From contig CAJYIL010000601.1 of NCBI GenBank assembly GCA_913774795.1, positions 1 to 5,511 on the forward strand: a DNA stretch of 5,511 nucleotides. The letters run 5' to 3'. The notes beneath the pieces were generated by a model that was not told where the DNA came from, ran no database searches, and saw only the letters and a program-made list of their open reading frames with translations. The DNA is from Pseudobdellovibrionaceae bacterium. Lineage in GTDB: Bacteria; Bdellovibrionota; Bdellovibrionia; Bdellovibrionales; JAMPXM01. Positions 5,268 to 5,511 of the stretch are shown here, one piece after another (positions within the stretch are counted from its first letter, which is position 1; the number at the start of each line of letters is the position of its first letter). The translations under genes and the position numbers were made by a program.

Positions 5268-5511
5268 TTTCGAACCGCTGCCGGCGGTGTCGAGCGTTGT
5301 GCCAGTCCCTCCGGTCGAAGCCGTCGCGCTATTGAGTTCGTCACTAGCGGCTTTTTCCATGTCGGCAGGCGCCGGAACGCCGGTGCCTCCGGTCGTCGTC
5401 GGTTCTCCGTTCGCACTTTTACCCGGCGGAACAACGGTGGATCCACCGGCTTTTGATGGCGCGTGATCTCCGGCACCCAGCGCTTTCGATTTGCGAGCGT
5501 TCGTTTTCGAA
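5244..5511 (-). CDS. Partial CDS, low-complexity Gly/Thr/Ser-rich C-terminus, unknown function
   Basis: A minus-strand frame is open from the right edge (first full codon at 5510) to TAA at 5246-5244. It gives the last 88 residues of a protein whose start lies outside the window. The sequence is hydrophilic and low complexity, rich in Gly, Thr, Ser, Ala and Lys, with segments such as 'GGSTVVPPGKSANGEPTTTG' and 'STGGTGTTLD' and a tail 'GSGSKSNTTGKQ'. There are no cysteines or membrane segments. This looks like a disordered C-terminal tail and no family can be named from it. It is preferred over the overlapping plus-strand frame (Val/Pro/Ala-rich) and the second minus-strand frame (Arg/Pro-rich), which look like out-of-frame shadows. 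It runs convergent to the AlkB-like gene and overlaps its last 24 bases. Confidence 0.55.
   Translation of the reverse strand, partial: SKTNARKSKALGAGDHAPSKAGGSTVVPPGKSANGEPTTTGGTGVPAPADMEKAASDELNSATASTGGTGTTLDTAGSGSKSNTTGKQ

Noticed and set aside
5274..5288. ACCGC/GCGGT inverted repeat as a terminator for the AlkB-like gene
   Set aside because: The stem is only five base pairs, with no following T run, and it lies in the coding region of the convergent partial gene.
5257..5466. Plus-strand 69-residue frame after the AlkB-like gene
   Set aside because: Its Val/Pro/Ala-rich composition is what the complement of a Gly/Thr/Ser-rich minus-strand coding region gives. No Shine-Dalgarno or domain is seen.

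Overview
The window reads as an ordinary stretch of chromosome from a Gram-negative bacterium with moderate GC. The gene families and small membrane proteins would fit a deltaproteobacterial or Bdellovibrionota-type genome, but this is an impression, not a demonstrated placement. Coding density is very high. There is no tRNA, rRNA, CRISPR array, insertion sequence or phage gene, and no gene-free stretch longer than about 100 bases.

Left part (1-950). A gene cut by the left edge runs leftward from 89 and looks like the N-terminus of a cyclic-nucleotide-binding (Crp/Fnr-like) protein. Divergent from it, an OsmC-family thiol peroxidase (168-584) runs rightward, followed by an 81-residue single-span membrane protein of unknown function (664-909). 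A hairpin at 917-947 separates these from the convergent cluster to the right.

Middle part (956-3166, minus strand). Three genes probably form one transcription unit. In transcription order they are a four-span membrane protein built from two copies of a 48-residue unit (3166-2807), an RhlE-type DEAD-box RNA helicase with a glycine/arginine-rich tail (2763-1330), and a HEPN-domain protein (1333-956). The helicase stop and the HEPN start overlap as ATGA, with a good Shine-Dalgarno inside the helicase tail, so the two are probably translationally coupled. This helicase-HEPN pair is the most interesting association in the window. The membrane protein has an odd start: its best Shine-Dalgarno points at an ATC codon rather than the upstream GTG.

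Right part (3210-5511). Divergent from that unit, a membrane-anchored metallophosphoesterase (3210-4343) is followed 12 bases later by a long AlkB-like 2-oxoglutarate/Fe(II) dioxygenase (4356-5267). The two are probably co-transcribed, though nothing shows they share a pathway. A convergent gene enters from the right edge. Only its Gly/Thr/Ser-rich C-terminal 88 residues are visible, and it overlaps the end of the dioxygenase gene by 24 bases.

No clearly new defence or mobile system is visible. The points worth checking are the helicase-HEPN coupling, the duplicated membrane protein with its possible ATC start, and the atypical AlkB-like protein.
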